The notes under the pieces are model-generated. The model worked only from the letters and a program-made list of their open reading frames with translations, was not told the origin of the DNA and did no database searches. Positions 26,059 to 34,370 of a stretch of DNA of 64,000 bases are shown in pieces. Position 1 is the stretch's first letter. Every line of letters begins with the position of its first letter. The stretch is from Candidatus Leptofilum gracile. GTDB lineage: Bacteria; Chloroflexota; Anaerolineae; Promineifilales; Promineifilaceae. Made by a program: the position numbers and the translations under genes. The stretch covers positions 682,001 to 746,000 of the forward strand of contig JADJOJ010000007.1 in the NCBI GenBank assembly GCA_016713825.1, written 5' to 3'.

Positions 26059-26091
26059 ATTTCCCCGGAAACTCGGAGTTTCCGGGGAAAT
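26059..26091. repeat. 15-bp perfect inverted repeat
   Basis: Arms 26059-26073 and 26077-26091 (ATTTCCCCGGAAACT and complement) with a 3-base loop form a very stable hairpin just after the flavoprotein stop. It may stop transcription or protect the 3' end; there is no T-tract. Confidence 0.75.
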
Positions 26092-26161
26092 ACCAGCCGC
26101 GTAGCCAAGCCGTAAGCAGATCATAGTTGCGCCAAATTTGGGGCGTGGCAAAATCAGGCGG

Positions 26162-29100
26162 ATGAATGATGTGAAACGTTCGCAACGTGCCCGCCTGTTG
26201 ACCCTGTTCTGGCTGATTGTGGCGCTGGTGGCCCTGCTGGCCAGCGGTGCGCTCCAGCTTCGGCACAATTTCCTCACGCGGGGCCTGCCCGATGGCCTGC
26301 CAGAGCCGGTGAACTTTGGCGGGGTGCAGCCCGGCCTCAACGTCGCCCTCAACCAGTACGACGATGCCGCCCTGGCGGACAATTTGCAGCAAATTGCGGA
26401 TTTGGGCATGCAGTTTGTGAAGCAACCGTTTTATTTCAGCGAAGATTTTGATTGGAACGAGGCAGACCGGCTGATTACGGCCGTTTCCCACCACAACCTC
26501 ACCCTCATCCCCCTCCTCGATGGCAACCCTGAAAACGAGTTTGCGCCGGTGGAAACGGCCGTCTTCGCCCAATGGACCGCCGAATTTGCCACCCGGTACG
26601 CCGACGAAATCCAGTTCTACATCATCTGGGATGAACCCAATCTGGCCAGCCATTGGGGCAACCAGCCACCCAACGCCGACGCCTACGGCGCGCTTTTAAG
26701 CGCCGCCGCCAAAGCCATCCGCACCGCCGATAGCGACGCGGTGATTGTGGCCGCGCCGCTGGCTCCCACCGTGGAAACCGGCCCCGACAATTTGGCCGAC
26801 CACCTCTTCCTCCAGCAGCTCTATGAAACCGACGCCGCCGCTGCCTTCGACATCGCCGCCGCCAAGCCGTACGGCTTCGATCTGCCGCCCGACGACCGCA
26901 CCGTGGCCAACGAGACGCTCAACTTCAGCCGCCTCATCCTGCTGCGCGAGGTGATGCAGCGCAACGGCGACGGCCACAAAGCGATCTGGGCCGGCAACTG
27001 GGGCTGGAACAGCCTGCCCGCCGACTGGCCCGGCGACCCGTCCATTTGGGGCGAGGTGACCGCCGCGCAGCAGGCCGACTACACCGTCGCCGCCCTGGAG
27101 CGTGCCCGCCTGGAGTGGCCCTGGCTCGGCATCGCCTTCCTGGAAAATTGGCAGCCCGCCACCCCACCCGATGATCCGCGCTGGGGGTTTAGCGTGGCCG
27201 GGTCAGAAACGGCCGTTGCTTTGCAAACCTACCTTGCCAACCAAAACCCAGCAATCGCCCAACCCGGCTTCCATCTGGCCCAAGCCAACAATCCCGCCCA
27301 GGTGTACGACGGCGGCTGGGAATTCTCCCCCGAATTTGGGGCCGACATCGGCCAGCAGCCAGACGATGTGCTGCTGGGTGACAAAGTCACCTTCACCTTT
27401 TATGGCACCGATTTAGGCCTGCGGGTGCGCCGCGCCGACTTCCGCGCCCGCTTCTACATCACCATCGACGGCCAACCAGCCAACGCCCTGCCCCGCGACG
27501 AAAACGGGGCGATGCTCATCCTCACTTCGGCCGTCCAAAGCGACGATTACCTCGCCACCGAACCAGTCGCCCGCAACCTAGCCCCCGGCGTGCACACCGC
27601 CGAAATCGTCGCCTCGCGCGGCTGGGACCAGTGGGCGCTGAACGGCTTCAGCGTGGGCTACCAGCCAGCGGATGCGTGGCACCGGTGGGGGATGTGGCTG
27701 TTGGCGGGTACGGCCGTTCTCTCCCTCATCCTGGCTATACGAACAAGCAGGCAGGCAAACTGGCCCGATTGGTTCCGCCGCCAGCGGCAGCGGTTTGTGG
27801 CTTTGAACGCAAGCTGGCAGGTGGGGGTAACGGCCGTTACCGCCGCCCTCGTCCTGTTGGCAGGCTGGTTCACCTGGGCCGAGCAAATGGGCGGCGTCTA
27901 CCGCCGCCTGGGGGACGGCAGCCAGCTCGCCCTCACCGCCGCCGTCGCCGCGATCTACTACGTCACCCCCACCTTCTTCCTCTACACCGCCGCCCTGGCC
28001 GCGCTGTTTGTGCTGATTTATTGGCGACCCGTCTGGGGCCTCGTCCTTGTCGCCTTCTGCTTTCCCTTTTACGTCACCCCCGTGGCCAAACCAATTCTCA
28101 ACTACCGCTTCTCCCCCATCGAGGTCTTCACCCTCGTCACCTTCGCCGCCTACGCCACATCACGCATCACGTTTCACGTTTCACGTTTCAAAAACCAATT
28201 ACCAATTACCAATTACCAATTACGGTCCACCGATTACGGCGTCCTCGCCCTCACCGCCCTCGCCACTGCCACCCTCTTCTTCACCAACCGGCTCGACGTG
28301 GCCAGCAACGAATGGCGCGTGGTGATTTTGGAACCGGCGCTCTTTTACTGGGTGCTGCGCGGCAGCCGCCCCAAATCCGCAGAAATGTGGCGCATTTTGG
28401 ATGGCTTTGTGCTGGGCGGATTGGTCGTCGCGGTTTACGGCCTCTGGCAAATCGGTTTTGCCCGCGATGAGCTCATCACCGCCGAGGGCGGGCTGCTGCG
28501 GCTGCGCTCGCTGTACGGCTCGCCCAACAACGTGGCGCTCTACCTGGGGCGCGTGGTGCCGCTTTTGGGGGCGATGGCGCTGCTGGGCAGCCAACAAATT
28601 CACGGCAGGCGGTGGTGGCTGTATACGGCCGTTCTCCTCCCCACCCTCCTGGCCTTCCTGCTCACCTTCAGCAAAGGCGGTCTGTTTTTGGGCTTGCCTG
28701 CGGCGTTTGTCATTATTTTTTGGCAGTGGCAGGGGGTAAACGGCCGTAAAACCTGGCCCTGGCTGCTCCTTTTTGGGGCGATTGGCGTAACCGGGCTGGT
28801 CGCCATCGAGCAAATTCCGGCGCTGGCCGGGCGGCTCAGCCTCACTGGGGAGACCGGTGTCTTCCGCCTGAGCCTGTGGCAGGCCAGCCTGAACATGGTG
28901 CAAAACCATCCCTGGTTTGGCGTGGGGCTAGACAACTTTTTGTACGAATATCGCGGGCGCTACATTTTGGAAGCAGCCTGGCGCGACCCCAATTTGAGCC
29001 ATCCGCACAACCTGCTGCTAGACTTTGCCACGCGCATCGGCCTGCCGGGGCTGCTGGCGGGCCTGTGGCTGATGGGCAATCTGGCCCGCACGCTGTGGCG

Positions 29101-29287
29101 GCTGCGGCCCACCGTTTCGGCGGAGTGGCTGCCCGTCGTCGTCGGCCTCGGCGCGGCGCTGGCAGACATGGTGGCGCACGGGTTGGTGGACCACAGCTTT
29201 TTCCTGGTGGATTTGGCCTTTGCCTTTTATTTGTTGGTGGGAACGGCCGTTTGGCTAGAAAACCAAAACGTGACGCGTGATACGTGA
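26162..29287 (+). CDS. Glycoside-hydrolase-like domain fused to an O-antigen-ligase-like membrane domain
   Basis: The 1,041-residue protein (ATG at 26162, AGG close upstream) has an N-terminal membrane anchor (residues about 8-32), then an extracytoplasmic TIM-barrel-like domain to about 370. IIWDEPNLASHWG near residue 157 resembles the acid/base 'NEPN' of GH39/GH5-type glycosidases, here with Asp before the Glu. A beta-rich region (about 370-510) follows, and then about ten membrane segments with the Wzy_C/O-antigen ligase features GSPNNVALYLGR, LLTFSKGGLFLGLPAAF, and NHPWFGVGLDNFLYEY followed by SHPHNLLLDFATRIGLPGLLAGL. The fusion suggests one protein that handles and polymerises or transfers surface glycan. 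Residues about 666-690 are encoded by a tandem-word repeat, and the last codons run into another. Confidence 0.8.
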   Translation: MNDVKRSQRARLLTLFWLIVALVALLASGALQLRHNFLTRGLPDGLPEPVNFGGVQPGLNVALNQYDDAALADNLQQIADLGMQFVKQPFYFSEDFDWNEADRLITAVSHHNLTLIPLLDGNPENEFAPVETAVFAQWTAEFATRYADEIQFYIIWDEPNLASHWGNQPPNADAYGALLSAAAKAIRTADSDAVIVAAPLAPTVETGPDNLADHLFLQQLYETDAAAAFDIAAAKPYGFDLPPDDRTVANETLNFSRLILLREVMQRNGDGHKAIWAGNWGWNSLPADWPGDPSIWGEVTAAQQADYTVAALERARLEWPWLGIAFLENWQPATPPDDPRWGFSVAGSETAVALQTYLANQNPAIAQPGFHLAQANNPAQVYDGGWEFSPEFGADIGQQPDDVLLGDKVTFTFYGTDLGLRVRRADFRARFYITIDGQPANALPRDENGAMLILTSAVQSDDYLATEPVARNLAPGVHTAEIVASRGWDQWALNGFSVGYQPADAWHRWGMWLLAGTAVLSLILAIRTSRQANWPDWFRRQRQRFVALNASWQVGVTAVTAALVLLAGWFTWAEQMGGVYRRLGDGSQLALTAAVAAIYYVTPTFFLYTAALAALFVLIYWRPVWGLVLVAFCFPFYVTPVAKPILNYRFSPIEVFTLVTFAAYATSRITFHVSRFKNQLPITNYQLRSTDYGVLALTALATATLFFTNRLDVASNEWRVVILEPALFYWVLRGSRPKSAEMWRILDGFVLGGLVVAVYGLWQIGFARDELITAEGGLLRLRSLYGSPNNVALYLGRVVPLLGAMALLGSQQIHGRRWWLYTAVLLPTLLAFLLTFSKGGLFLGLPAAFVIIFWQWQGVNGRKTWPWLLLFGAIGVTGLVAIEQIPALAGRLSLTGETGVFRLSLWQASLNMVQNHPWFGVGLDNFLYEYRGRYILEAAWRDPNLSHPHNLLLDFATRIGLPGLLAGLWLMGNLARTLWRLRPTVSAEWLPVVVGLGAALADMVAHGLVDHSFFLVDLAFAFYLLVGTAVWLENQNVTRDT
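28157..28240. repeat. Tandem-heptamer repeat inside a coding region (TCACGTT and CAATTAC words)
   Basis: Copies of TCACGCA/TCACGTT (28157-28190) are followed by four copies of AATTACC (about 28197-28224). They are read in frame as SRITFHVSRFKNQLPITNYQ, a polar stretch between two membrane segments of the ligase domain. The same words form intergenic hairpins at 7878, 14464, 29742 and 34371. Confidence 0.8.
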
Positions 29288-29324
29288 TACGTGATTTTTC
29301 TCACGCATCACGCATCACGCATCA
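29269..29324. repeat. Tandem-heptamer hairpin (ACGTGAT/CACGCAT words)
   Basis: The left arm ACGTGAC, GCGTGAT, ACGTGAT, ACGTGAT faces the right arm TCACGCA x3. It includes the last codons and stop of the fusion gene, so the protein C-terminus (NVTRDT) comes from repeat sequence. It probably ends that transcript. Confidence 0.75.
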
Positions 29325-29421
29325 ACCAAAACTCACCAAATTGAATACGATTTCGGCGTAACTTCCCCGGCAAGCCAGTGTTTTCTACTTTGGCGCGGGC
29401 AAGCTGTGGGCCGCAGATTGC

Positions 29422-29449
29422 TTGACAATTCGTGGCTTAAATCTACAAT
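29422..29449 (+). promoter_or_regulatory. Sigma-70-type promoter of the acyl carrier protein gene
   Basis: A perfect TTGACA (29422-29427) and TACAAT (29444-29449) are separated by 16 bases, about 50 bases before the acpP start. Transcription would begin near 29456, just upstream of the AAGGAG site. Confidence 0.75.
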
Positions 29450-29497
29450 TGCCCGCCAGACAAACCTGAAAATAAAAATATCTTGAAGGAGATTAGG

Positions 29498-29737
29498 ATG
29501 AGCGATACCCAAGCACAGGTAACTGAAATTATTGTTGATTTGTTAGGCGTTGATGAAGATCAAATCGTCCCCGAAGCCCGTTTTCGTGAGGATTTGGAAG
29601 CGGATTCGCTGGACCTGGTTGAGCTGATCATGGCGTTTGAAGAGCGCTTTGATGGCGAAATCTCAGACGAAGAAGCCCAGAAAATCACCACCGTCGGGGA
29701 AGCCGTTACGTATATCGACACCCACATGCGGGCATAA
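29498..29737 (+). CDS. acpP: Acyl carrier protein
   Basis: This acidic 79-residue protein carries the growing acyl chain in fatty-acid synthesis. DLEADSLDLVELIMAFEERF contains the DSLD site whose serine receives 4'-phosphopantetheine. The start MSDTQAQV follows AAGGAG by six bases and lies downstream of a good promoter; the frame opens 15 bases earlier without support. No fab genes are adjacent, so it is a stand-alone gene here. Confidence 0.96.
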   Translation: MSDTQAQVTEIIVDLLGVDEDQIVPEARFREDLEADSLDLVELIMAFEERFDGEISDEEAQKITTVGEAVTYIDTHMRA

Positions 29738-29741
29738 AAAT

Positions 29742-29789
29742 GTAATTGGGTAATTGGGTAATTCAGCAATTACTCAATTACGAATTACC
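29742..29789. repeat. Tandem-heptamer hairpin (GTAATTG words)
   Basis: GTAATTG GGTAATTG GGTAATT faces AATTACT CAATTAC GAATTACC across CAGC, right after the acpP stop. It is a likely end-of-transcript hairpin and shares its words with 28197 and 34371. Confidence 0.8.
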
Positions 29790-29838
29790 ACTCACACCGC
29801 CACAATGCGCCCTCACCGGATATTACTCGGTCGGGGCG

Positions 29839-30450
29839 CTATTTTTTTGCCAGCTGCCAGCCTGCCAGCCCCGCCAGGGCGGCGTGCCCTAGCCCATTGA
29901 GCCATACGCCAGGCCCATAGCCCAACTGCAACCGGAGCAAGTCGCTGACGTACGGCCGTACTTCCCCATACATCAGCGTCGGCAAAATCAGCCCCACCAG
30001 CCCGGCTAAAACGATCAAAACGCAACTGATGGGCAGTGACCCCGGCACTTTTTTATTCCCCACCAGCATCAACAGCCCGGCCACGGCCACCACCAGCCCG
30101 ATTCCCACCAGGCGGGACAAATATTCGCTCTGGCTTGGCCCGGTTAAATCTTCCAATGCCGGAAAAGCCAGCAGGCTGACGGCCACGGCCACCCCACGAA
30201 AGAGCCAGGTTTGGAAACGGCCGTTGCCCCACCCCACCGTAAACAAAAGCATACTCAACGCCAGGGTAATCGGCGGCAGGTAAAACCAGTTGCGCTTCAC
30301 GCCCAGGCCAAAAAACTTGGTCCACTCGCCCATCTCAAAGCCCAGCAGCTGCAATCCGGCCGACGGCCCCGGCAGCCAGACCAGGAAGTAGCCCACCAAA
30401 ATTGTGGTAAAGCTGAGGAGGAAGAAGGTTTGCGTTTGTGGTTTTGTCAT
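29839..30450 (-). CDS. Hypothetical multi-pass membrane protein
   Basis: I do not recognise the family. The 203 residues hold about six hydrophobic segments (FFLLSFTTILVGYFLVWL, WFYLPPITLALSMLLFTVGW, LFRGVAVAVSLLAFPAL, LVGIGLVVAVAGLLMLVG, SCVLIVLAGLVGLILPTLMYG, WLNGLGHAALAGLAGWQL) and few charged residues. No catalytic or transport motif is visible. The ATG at 30450 is preferred over an upstream in-frame ATG that lies in a repeat. It is convergent with acpP and on the same strand as the BchI-like group, separated by a period-9 repeat. Confidence 0.6.
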   Translation of the reverse strand: MTKPQTQTFFLLSFTTILVGYFLVWLPGPSAGLQLLGFEMGEWTKFFGLGVKRNWFYLPPITLALSMLLFTVGWGNGRFQTWLFRGVAVAVSLLAFPALEDLTGPSQSEYLSRLVGIGLVVAVAGLLMLVGNKKVPGSLPISCVLIVLAGLVGLILPTLMYGEVRPYVSDLLRLQLGYGPGVWLNGLGHAALAGLAGWQLAKK

Positions 30451-30480
30451 GGGAACTACTTTTGTTGGTTTGTTGGGATT

Positions 30481-30558
30481 TTTAACGCAAAGGGGCAAAG
30501 GTTTCCAAGGCGCAAAGCTATCTAATATTTTTCTTTGCGGCTTTGCGCCTTTGCGTCA
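30481..30558. repeat. Period-9 hairpin repeat (GCAAAGGCG words)
   Basis: The left arm has ACGCAAAGG, GGCAAAGGT and GGCGCAAAG; the right arm has CTTTGCGGC, TTTGCGCC and TTTGCGTC. The arms pair into a long stem between two minus-strand genes. It belongs to the same family as 40806 and 54642. Confidence 0.75.
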
Positions 30559-30563
30559 AAATG

Positions 30564-31709
30564 CTACTGGTCAGACAGTTTTTGGTTGAAAACGGCCGTT
30601 AACACCCCGTCCTCTTCCGCCTGATCGGCAAAAAACTTGGCCAGCTCCGGGCTTTGCCGCTGGCGCAGCGCCAGCAGGGCCACCGCCTGCACATCCTCCG
30701 GCAGCGCCTCATCCCGCTCGTCGGCGGCAGCGTGGGCGCGGGCGGCTTCAAACAGCGTAATTTCTGCCCGGTTGGAATCGATTGTCAGCTTCTCCACCAG
30801 GGCCAGCCCCAGCTCGCGAGCGGCATCGCTCACCGCCACGCCGGGCAGGCGGTCGCGGGCCTGCTGAATTTCCTCCGCCAGAGCCAGCGTGCCGTCAGCA
30901 AAGGTGGCGGCAAACAGCTGTGGCTGCCGCTTGTAGGCCATCGCTCGCTCGTAGGCCTGGTAACGCAGCGCCGAATCATCCAGGCCACGCACCACAGCCC
31001 GCAGGCCAAAGCGGTCCATCAGCTGGGGTCGCAATCGCCCCTCTTCCGGGTTCATCGAGCCGATGAGCATGAGGCGGGCATTGTAGGTCATCTTCAGCGG
31101 CCCGCGCCGCACGGTGTAGTGCCCCTGCGCCGCCGCATCCAAAATGGCGTCGGTGATGGCGTCATCCAGCAAATTCACCTCGTCGATGTACAAAATGTGC
31201 CGGTCGGCATGGCCCAAAATGCCGCGCTCCAGCCGCACCCGGTTTTGCTCCAGGGCCACGCGCTCGTTGATACCGCCAACTACGTCATCCAACCGGGCGT
31301 TGAGGGGCAGCTCAAAAATGCGCACTTTGTCCAGCCTGGACAGCGGCTCGCCGTGGCCAAATTTGGTGGCGCAATCGTTACAAACGCCGTCCATGCCCAC
31401 CTGCTCGATCATCTCCTCGGTGCAGCCGTGCACGCACAGGCTGTGCTTGACGGTGGGCAGCAAATCGGTGAGGGAGCGAACGGCCGTTGTTTTGGCCGTG
31501 CCCCGTGGCCCAATGAGCAGCACCCCGCCCACCTCTGGATTGATGAGCGACAGGGTGAGCGCCAGCTTCATCTCCGTCTGCCCCACAATGGCCAAAAAGG
31601 GGAAGGGTTCAGTTTCGGCGCGGCCCAAATCGGCGTCGGGCAAATCGGTGATTTTGGCGGCCGACGCCTGGCGTAAAATATCTAGCAGCTTGGATTGGCG
31701 TTCGATCAT
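30564..31709 (-). CDS. BchI/ChlI-like AAA+ ATPase (MoxR/magnesium-chelatase I type)
   Basis: The 381-residue ATPase has Walker A LLIGPRGTAKTTAVRSL, an insert with cysteines (CVHGC, then VCNDCATKFG) that may bind zinc, the helix-2 insert RIFELPLNARLDDVVGGIN, Walker B HILYIDEVNLLDD, and sensor-1 LMLIGSMNPEEGRLRPQLMDRFGL. This is the layout of magnesium-chelatase subunit I and related MoxR-type remodelers. No chlorophyll-synthesis genes or VWA partner are nearby, so metallocofactor insertion or protein activation elsewhere is possible but unproven. Its start overlaps the thioesterase stop as ATGA, so the two are co-translated. Confidence 0.88.
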   Translation of the reverse strand: MIERQSKLLDILRQASAAKITDLPDADLGRAETEPFPFLAIVGQTEMKLALTLSLINPEVGGVLLIGPRGTAKTTAVRSLTDLLPTVKHSLCVHGCTEEMIEQVGMDGVCNDCATKFGHGEPLSRLDKVRIFELPLNARLDDVVGGINERVALEQNRVRLERGILGHADRHILYIDEVNLLDDAITDAILDAAAQGHYTVRRGPLKMTYNARLMLIGSMNPEEGRLRPQLMDRFGLRAVVRGLDDSALRYQAYERAMAYKRQPQLFAATFADGTLALAEEIQQARDRLPGVAVSDAARELGLALVEKLTIDSNRAEITLFEAARAHAAADERDEALPEDVQAVALLALRQRQSPELAKFFADQAEEDGVLTAVFNQKLSDQ

Positions 31710-32182
31710 GGGTGTTCCTGCTGTCGCCTTTGCAGGCGCTGGGCTTGCCGTTGGGCCGCTCGCTCGAAGCGCGCTTTTTCTTCATCGGTTTCTAAAATGA
31801 GCGGGGGCACGGGGACGGGACGGCCGTTTTCATCCAGCGCCACATAGACAAAATAGGCGGTGTTGGTGTGGGTAACGGCCCCGGTGATGACATTTTCGGC
31901 CGTAACCACCACGCGCGTTTCCATGGAGGTGCGCCCCACCCAGGTGACCTGGGCGTGTACCGTCATCAGATTGCCAATGTTCACTGGCGAATGGAAATTC
32001 ATCGAATCCACGGTGACGGTGACGGCAGGGCGGCGGGCGTGTTTGGTGGCAGCCATGCCGCCCGCCTCATCGCACAGCTTCATGATGAAGCCACCATGCA
32101 CGTTGCCCAATGTGTTGGCATCGGTTGGCCCCATCAGCTGGGTAAGCACAATTTGGGAATCAGACGGCCGTTTTCCTTCCAA
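31706..32182 (-). CDS. Hotdog-fold acyl-CoA thioesterase (YciA/BACH type)
   Basis: This 158-residue enzyme hydrolyses acyl-CoA thioesters. MGPTDANTLGNVHGGFIMKLCDEAGGMAATKHARR carries the family N...G.HGG..M...DE motif with the catalytic Asp/Glu, followed by VTVTVDSMNFHSPVNIGNLM and TWVGRTSMETRV, and a charged C-terminal tail. I take the TTG at 32182 as start because AGAGG lies nine bases before it; the frame is open further upstream without support. It overlaps the BchI-like gene downstream and begins 31 bases after the stop of the small gene upstream, so the three form an operon. Confidence 0.88.
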   Translation of the reverse strand: MEGKRPSDSQIVLTQLMGPTDANTLGNVHGGFIMKLCDEAGGMAATKHARRPAVTVTVDSMNFHSPVNIGNLMTVHAQVTWVGRTSMETRVVVTAENVITGAVTHTNTAYFVYVALDENGRPVPVPPLILETDEEKARFERAAQRQAQRLQRRQQEHP

Positions 32183-32213
32183 CTTTTTCTTCCTCTTGAG
32201 TGAGTGACTATCG

Positions 32214-32564
32214 TTAGTCCATGTCCGGGCGCGTCTCAGAAACATACAAGAGCCGCTCGGGGAACTCTTCAAACATATCAATAATCTGATGGGGCAAAGA
32301 ACGAAGCAGGGGTGCCAGGGGCATGTTGGCCGGGATTTTCGGCCGTTCTGGGCGCGATGGCGGTTCTAAACGCAGCTTGTCATCAGGACGCGTGCGCTTG
32401 CGCAGCAGGCGTTTGTCGTCGCTTAAAAAGCCCAGGTAGAGGCCGCCTGTGTCGTACACTTCTCGTCCAATCGCAAAACCGATCCATTCGCCATCGACAT
32501 TGAAAAGGTTTCCTTTGTCATACACGGCAACCCATTCACCGTCTGTGCGATATATTGGTATCAT
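32214..32564 (-). CDS. Hypothetical small protein with short beta-repeat N-terminus
   Basis: The 116-residue protein begins MIPIYRTDGEWVAVYDKGNL and continues with three similar short units (GEWVAVYDKGNLFNVDG, EWIGFAIGREVYDTGG, LYLGFLSDDKRLL), suggesting a small four-stranded beta-meander or flower fold. The second half is Pro/Arg-rich and ends in a Leu-rich helix. No catalytic motif is visible. The ATG at 32564 follows GAGGAAGGCGAGA. It is first in the operon with the thioesterase and BchI-like gene. Confidence 0.65.
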   Translation of the reverse strand: MIPIYRTDGEWVAVYDKGNLFNVDGEWIGFAIGREVYDTGGLYLGFLSDDKRLLRKRTRPDDKLRLEPPSRPERPKIPANMPLAPLLRSLPHQIIDMFEEFPERLLYVSETRPDMD

Positions 32565-33028
32565 TCTCGCCTTCCTCACGTGGGGCGGCGTCTTGGCCGC
32601 CCTTGCTAAGCTGACTGTTCGTTTCGTGCCTGCATTATAGTGGCGGGTGGAAGCATAATCAAGAAACCGCGGTCAAGGCTGCACGGCTTTTCACTTTTCA
32701 AACGGCAGGGCGCAGAGGAACGGGGAAGGCGCAGACCCACCAGAAAAACCAGCGTCATCCGCACCTCATTTCCTTAAAAGCCGTGACTCAGGATCAAAAC
32801 ATTATCTTTGCACTTTTGATTGTCATTCCCCCACCATCGTGAGGGCAGGCTCTGCGAATGTGGGAATCCGCTCCAGTGAAAAGATGGTTACCCGCCTACG
32901 CGGGTATGACACTCCCTCTGGTGAGTTTAAAATCTGCAAAGATAAGGATCAAAAAATGCCAGCGAGAAAAATCTCAGCTGGCATTCAGGCCAAAGGCAAT
33001 GCTGCCACCTTTTTGGCCGTAAGGTGGC
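32565..33028. other. 464-bp gene-free region
   Basis: It contains the second copy of the 152-bp element at 32799-32950 and no convincing gene. A 65-codon plus-strand frame (32839-33036) is the repeat translated and parallels a frame in copy 1. The first 230 bp, upstream of a minus-strand operon, should hold its promoter, but I cannot point to a clear one. Confidence 0.6.
32799..32950. repeat. 152-bp dispersed element, copy 2
   Basis: It aligns ungapped with 14859-15010 in the same orientation, with about 15 differences. The internal palindrome ACCCGCCTACGCGGGTA is identical in both copies, which suggests the hairpin is the conserved part. Confidence 0.75.
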
Positions 33029-34327
33029 TTAAATGATATTCCCGCGTTCGTAACGAATGGCTTCGGTGAGACGGGTGAGGTCGTGGCGATTGCGCCAATA
33101 GTTGACCATTTCGCGGGCCTTGGCTGGTTTGCTTTGGCCAGGCAGCGATTCAAAATCCATGCCCAGGTCGAAGCAGAGGGTACGCAGCTCGTCCAGGTCG
33201 AAGGAATCGACCAGGGCATGGCGGATGCGGGCCAGCTCTGCGCCGGTAGCAGGCTGGGCGACGGCGGGCCGGTTGGCTTGCAGTTGGGCATATTGTCGCA
33301 GCCAGGTATGGAAGATACGGCCGTTCACATGCGGCACGTCATCAGCCAGGTAGAGCAGGCCATAGCTGTGCAGGCGGCGCACAATGCCGTCTAGTTCCAA
33401 TGGGGAATAGCTGAGGTCGGTTAACGGCCGTTTCCCAGCCACCGCCAGCAAAACAGTGCGTTCGCTGCTGCTAAAATTGTGCCACCACTGATCAAAATAG
33501 GGGGCTAAATCGGCTGCCAGCTGCTGCCGGGCGGCCTCTGGGTCCGGGGTTGCATCTGCGCGCTTGTTCCGAAACCATTTTGCCGCCGTGGCCTGCACAA
33601 AAAAGGGCAGCGACCCGGCAAGTTCCTGAATATGCCGTACCTCATCCTCGCTAAACCGGACACCTCCTTTGGCCGCCGGTGTGTCGATCAAAGCGGTTGC
33701 CTCCGTCAGCTCCAAAGCAGACATGTAAATCGGCGTCGGGTAAAAGATGTTATAAAACGGCGATGTGGGCGGCAAACCAAGCCGTGCTCCCAGCGTGTAT
33801 AAATCCCAGTAAGAAGCAGTTACGCAGGCCAGGTCATAATCCAAAACCCCGGTCATCGCCCGCAGCTCCGTCAAAAAATCCTGGGTAAACGCCTCTGTAC
33901 GCAAATGATCAAACTCATCTAGCAGCAGCACAATGCGCGTCTCTGGAAATTGGCACAGATACGCTTCCACATCGTACAGTTTGGTCTGCCCGTCTGGCGA
34001 TTCTTTCCACAAATAATCTGTCTTCGCCCGACCCAGGCTAATTCGCAGCCGCTGCAATAGCCGTTGATAAAAGTCTGACGGCGTTTTGCAGGAAGACATG
34101 TCCAAATAAATCATCGTGTACGCATCAGGGTCAGGCAGGTAGCGGGCCATCGTGGTGGGATGCGCCACATACTGTAAAAATGAGGTCTTACCCGCCCGTC
34201 GCACGCCCAGTACGCTCACAGACTGCGCCTGCCGGCCGCCAATGATCTCAAAAAAACGCGTGGTTTGTTCATGACGGCCGTAAAAATCGGCCGGATGTTT
34301 TATAGGATGTCCAACAATGTAAGACAT
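33029..34327 (-). CDS. STAND-like ATPase with a C-terminal effector-associated-type domain
   Basis: The 432-residue protein has an AAA/STAND ATPase core: YGRHEQTTRFFEIIGG, Walker A VLGVRRAGKTSFLQY (about residue 44), Walker B IVLLLDEFDHL (about 137), and a winged-helix-like region. The last 70 residues (ARIRHALVDSFDLDELRTLCFDLGMDF, then the K-x-x-KAREMVNYWRNRHDLTRLTEAI part) look like one of the small helical effector-associated (Death-like) domains that link NTPases to caspase-like or other effectors in bacterial conflict systems. The ATG at 34327 follows GGAG; a TTG 18 bases earlier is possible. It lies 105 bases after the large kinase/Nudix/AAA gene on the same strand. I infer a signalling or defence role and see no effector domain within this protein. 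Confidence 0.75.
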   Translation of the reverse strand: MSYIVGHPIKHPADFYGRHEQTTRFFEIIGGRQAQSVSVLGVRRAGKTSFLQYVAHPTTMARYLPDPDAYTMIYLDMSSCKTPSDFYQRLLQRLRISLGRAKTDYLWKESPDGQTKLYDVEAYLCQFPETRIVLLLDEFDHLRTEAFTQDFLTELRAMTGVLDYDLACVTASYWDLYTLGARLGLPPTSPFYNIFYPTPIYMSALELTEATALIDTPAAKGGVRFSEDEVRHIQELAGSLPFFVQATAAKWFRNKRADATPDPEAARQQLAADLAPYFDQWWHNFSSSERTVLLAVAGKRPLTDLSYSPLELDGIVRRLHSYGLLYLADDVPHVNGRIFHTWLRQYAQLQANRPAVAQPATGAELARIRHALVDSFDLDELRTLCFDLGMDFESLPGQSKPAKAREMVNYWRNRHDLTRLTEAIRYERGNII

Positions 34328-34370
34328 AAAACCAAGCTCCACCAAACTATTCGCCCCAAACTGACAGATT

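Noticed and set aside
30564..31709. Evidence for phototrophy from the BchI-like gene
   Set aside because: No other chlorophyll or reaction-centre gene is present, and BchI-like ATPases occur widely outside phototrophs.
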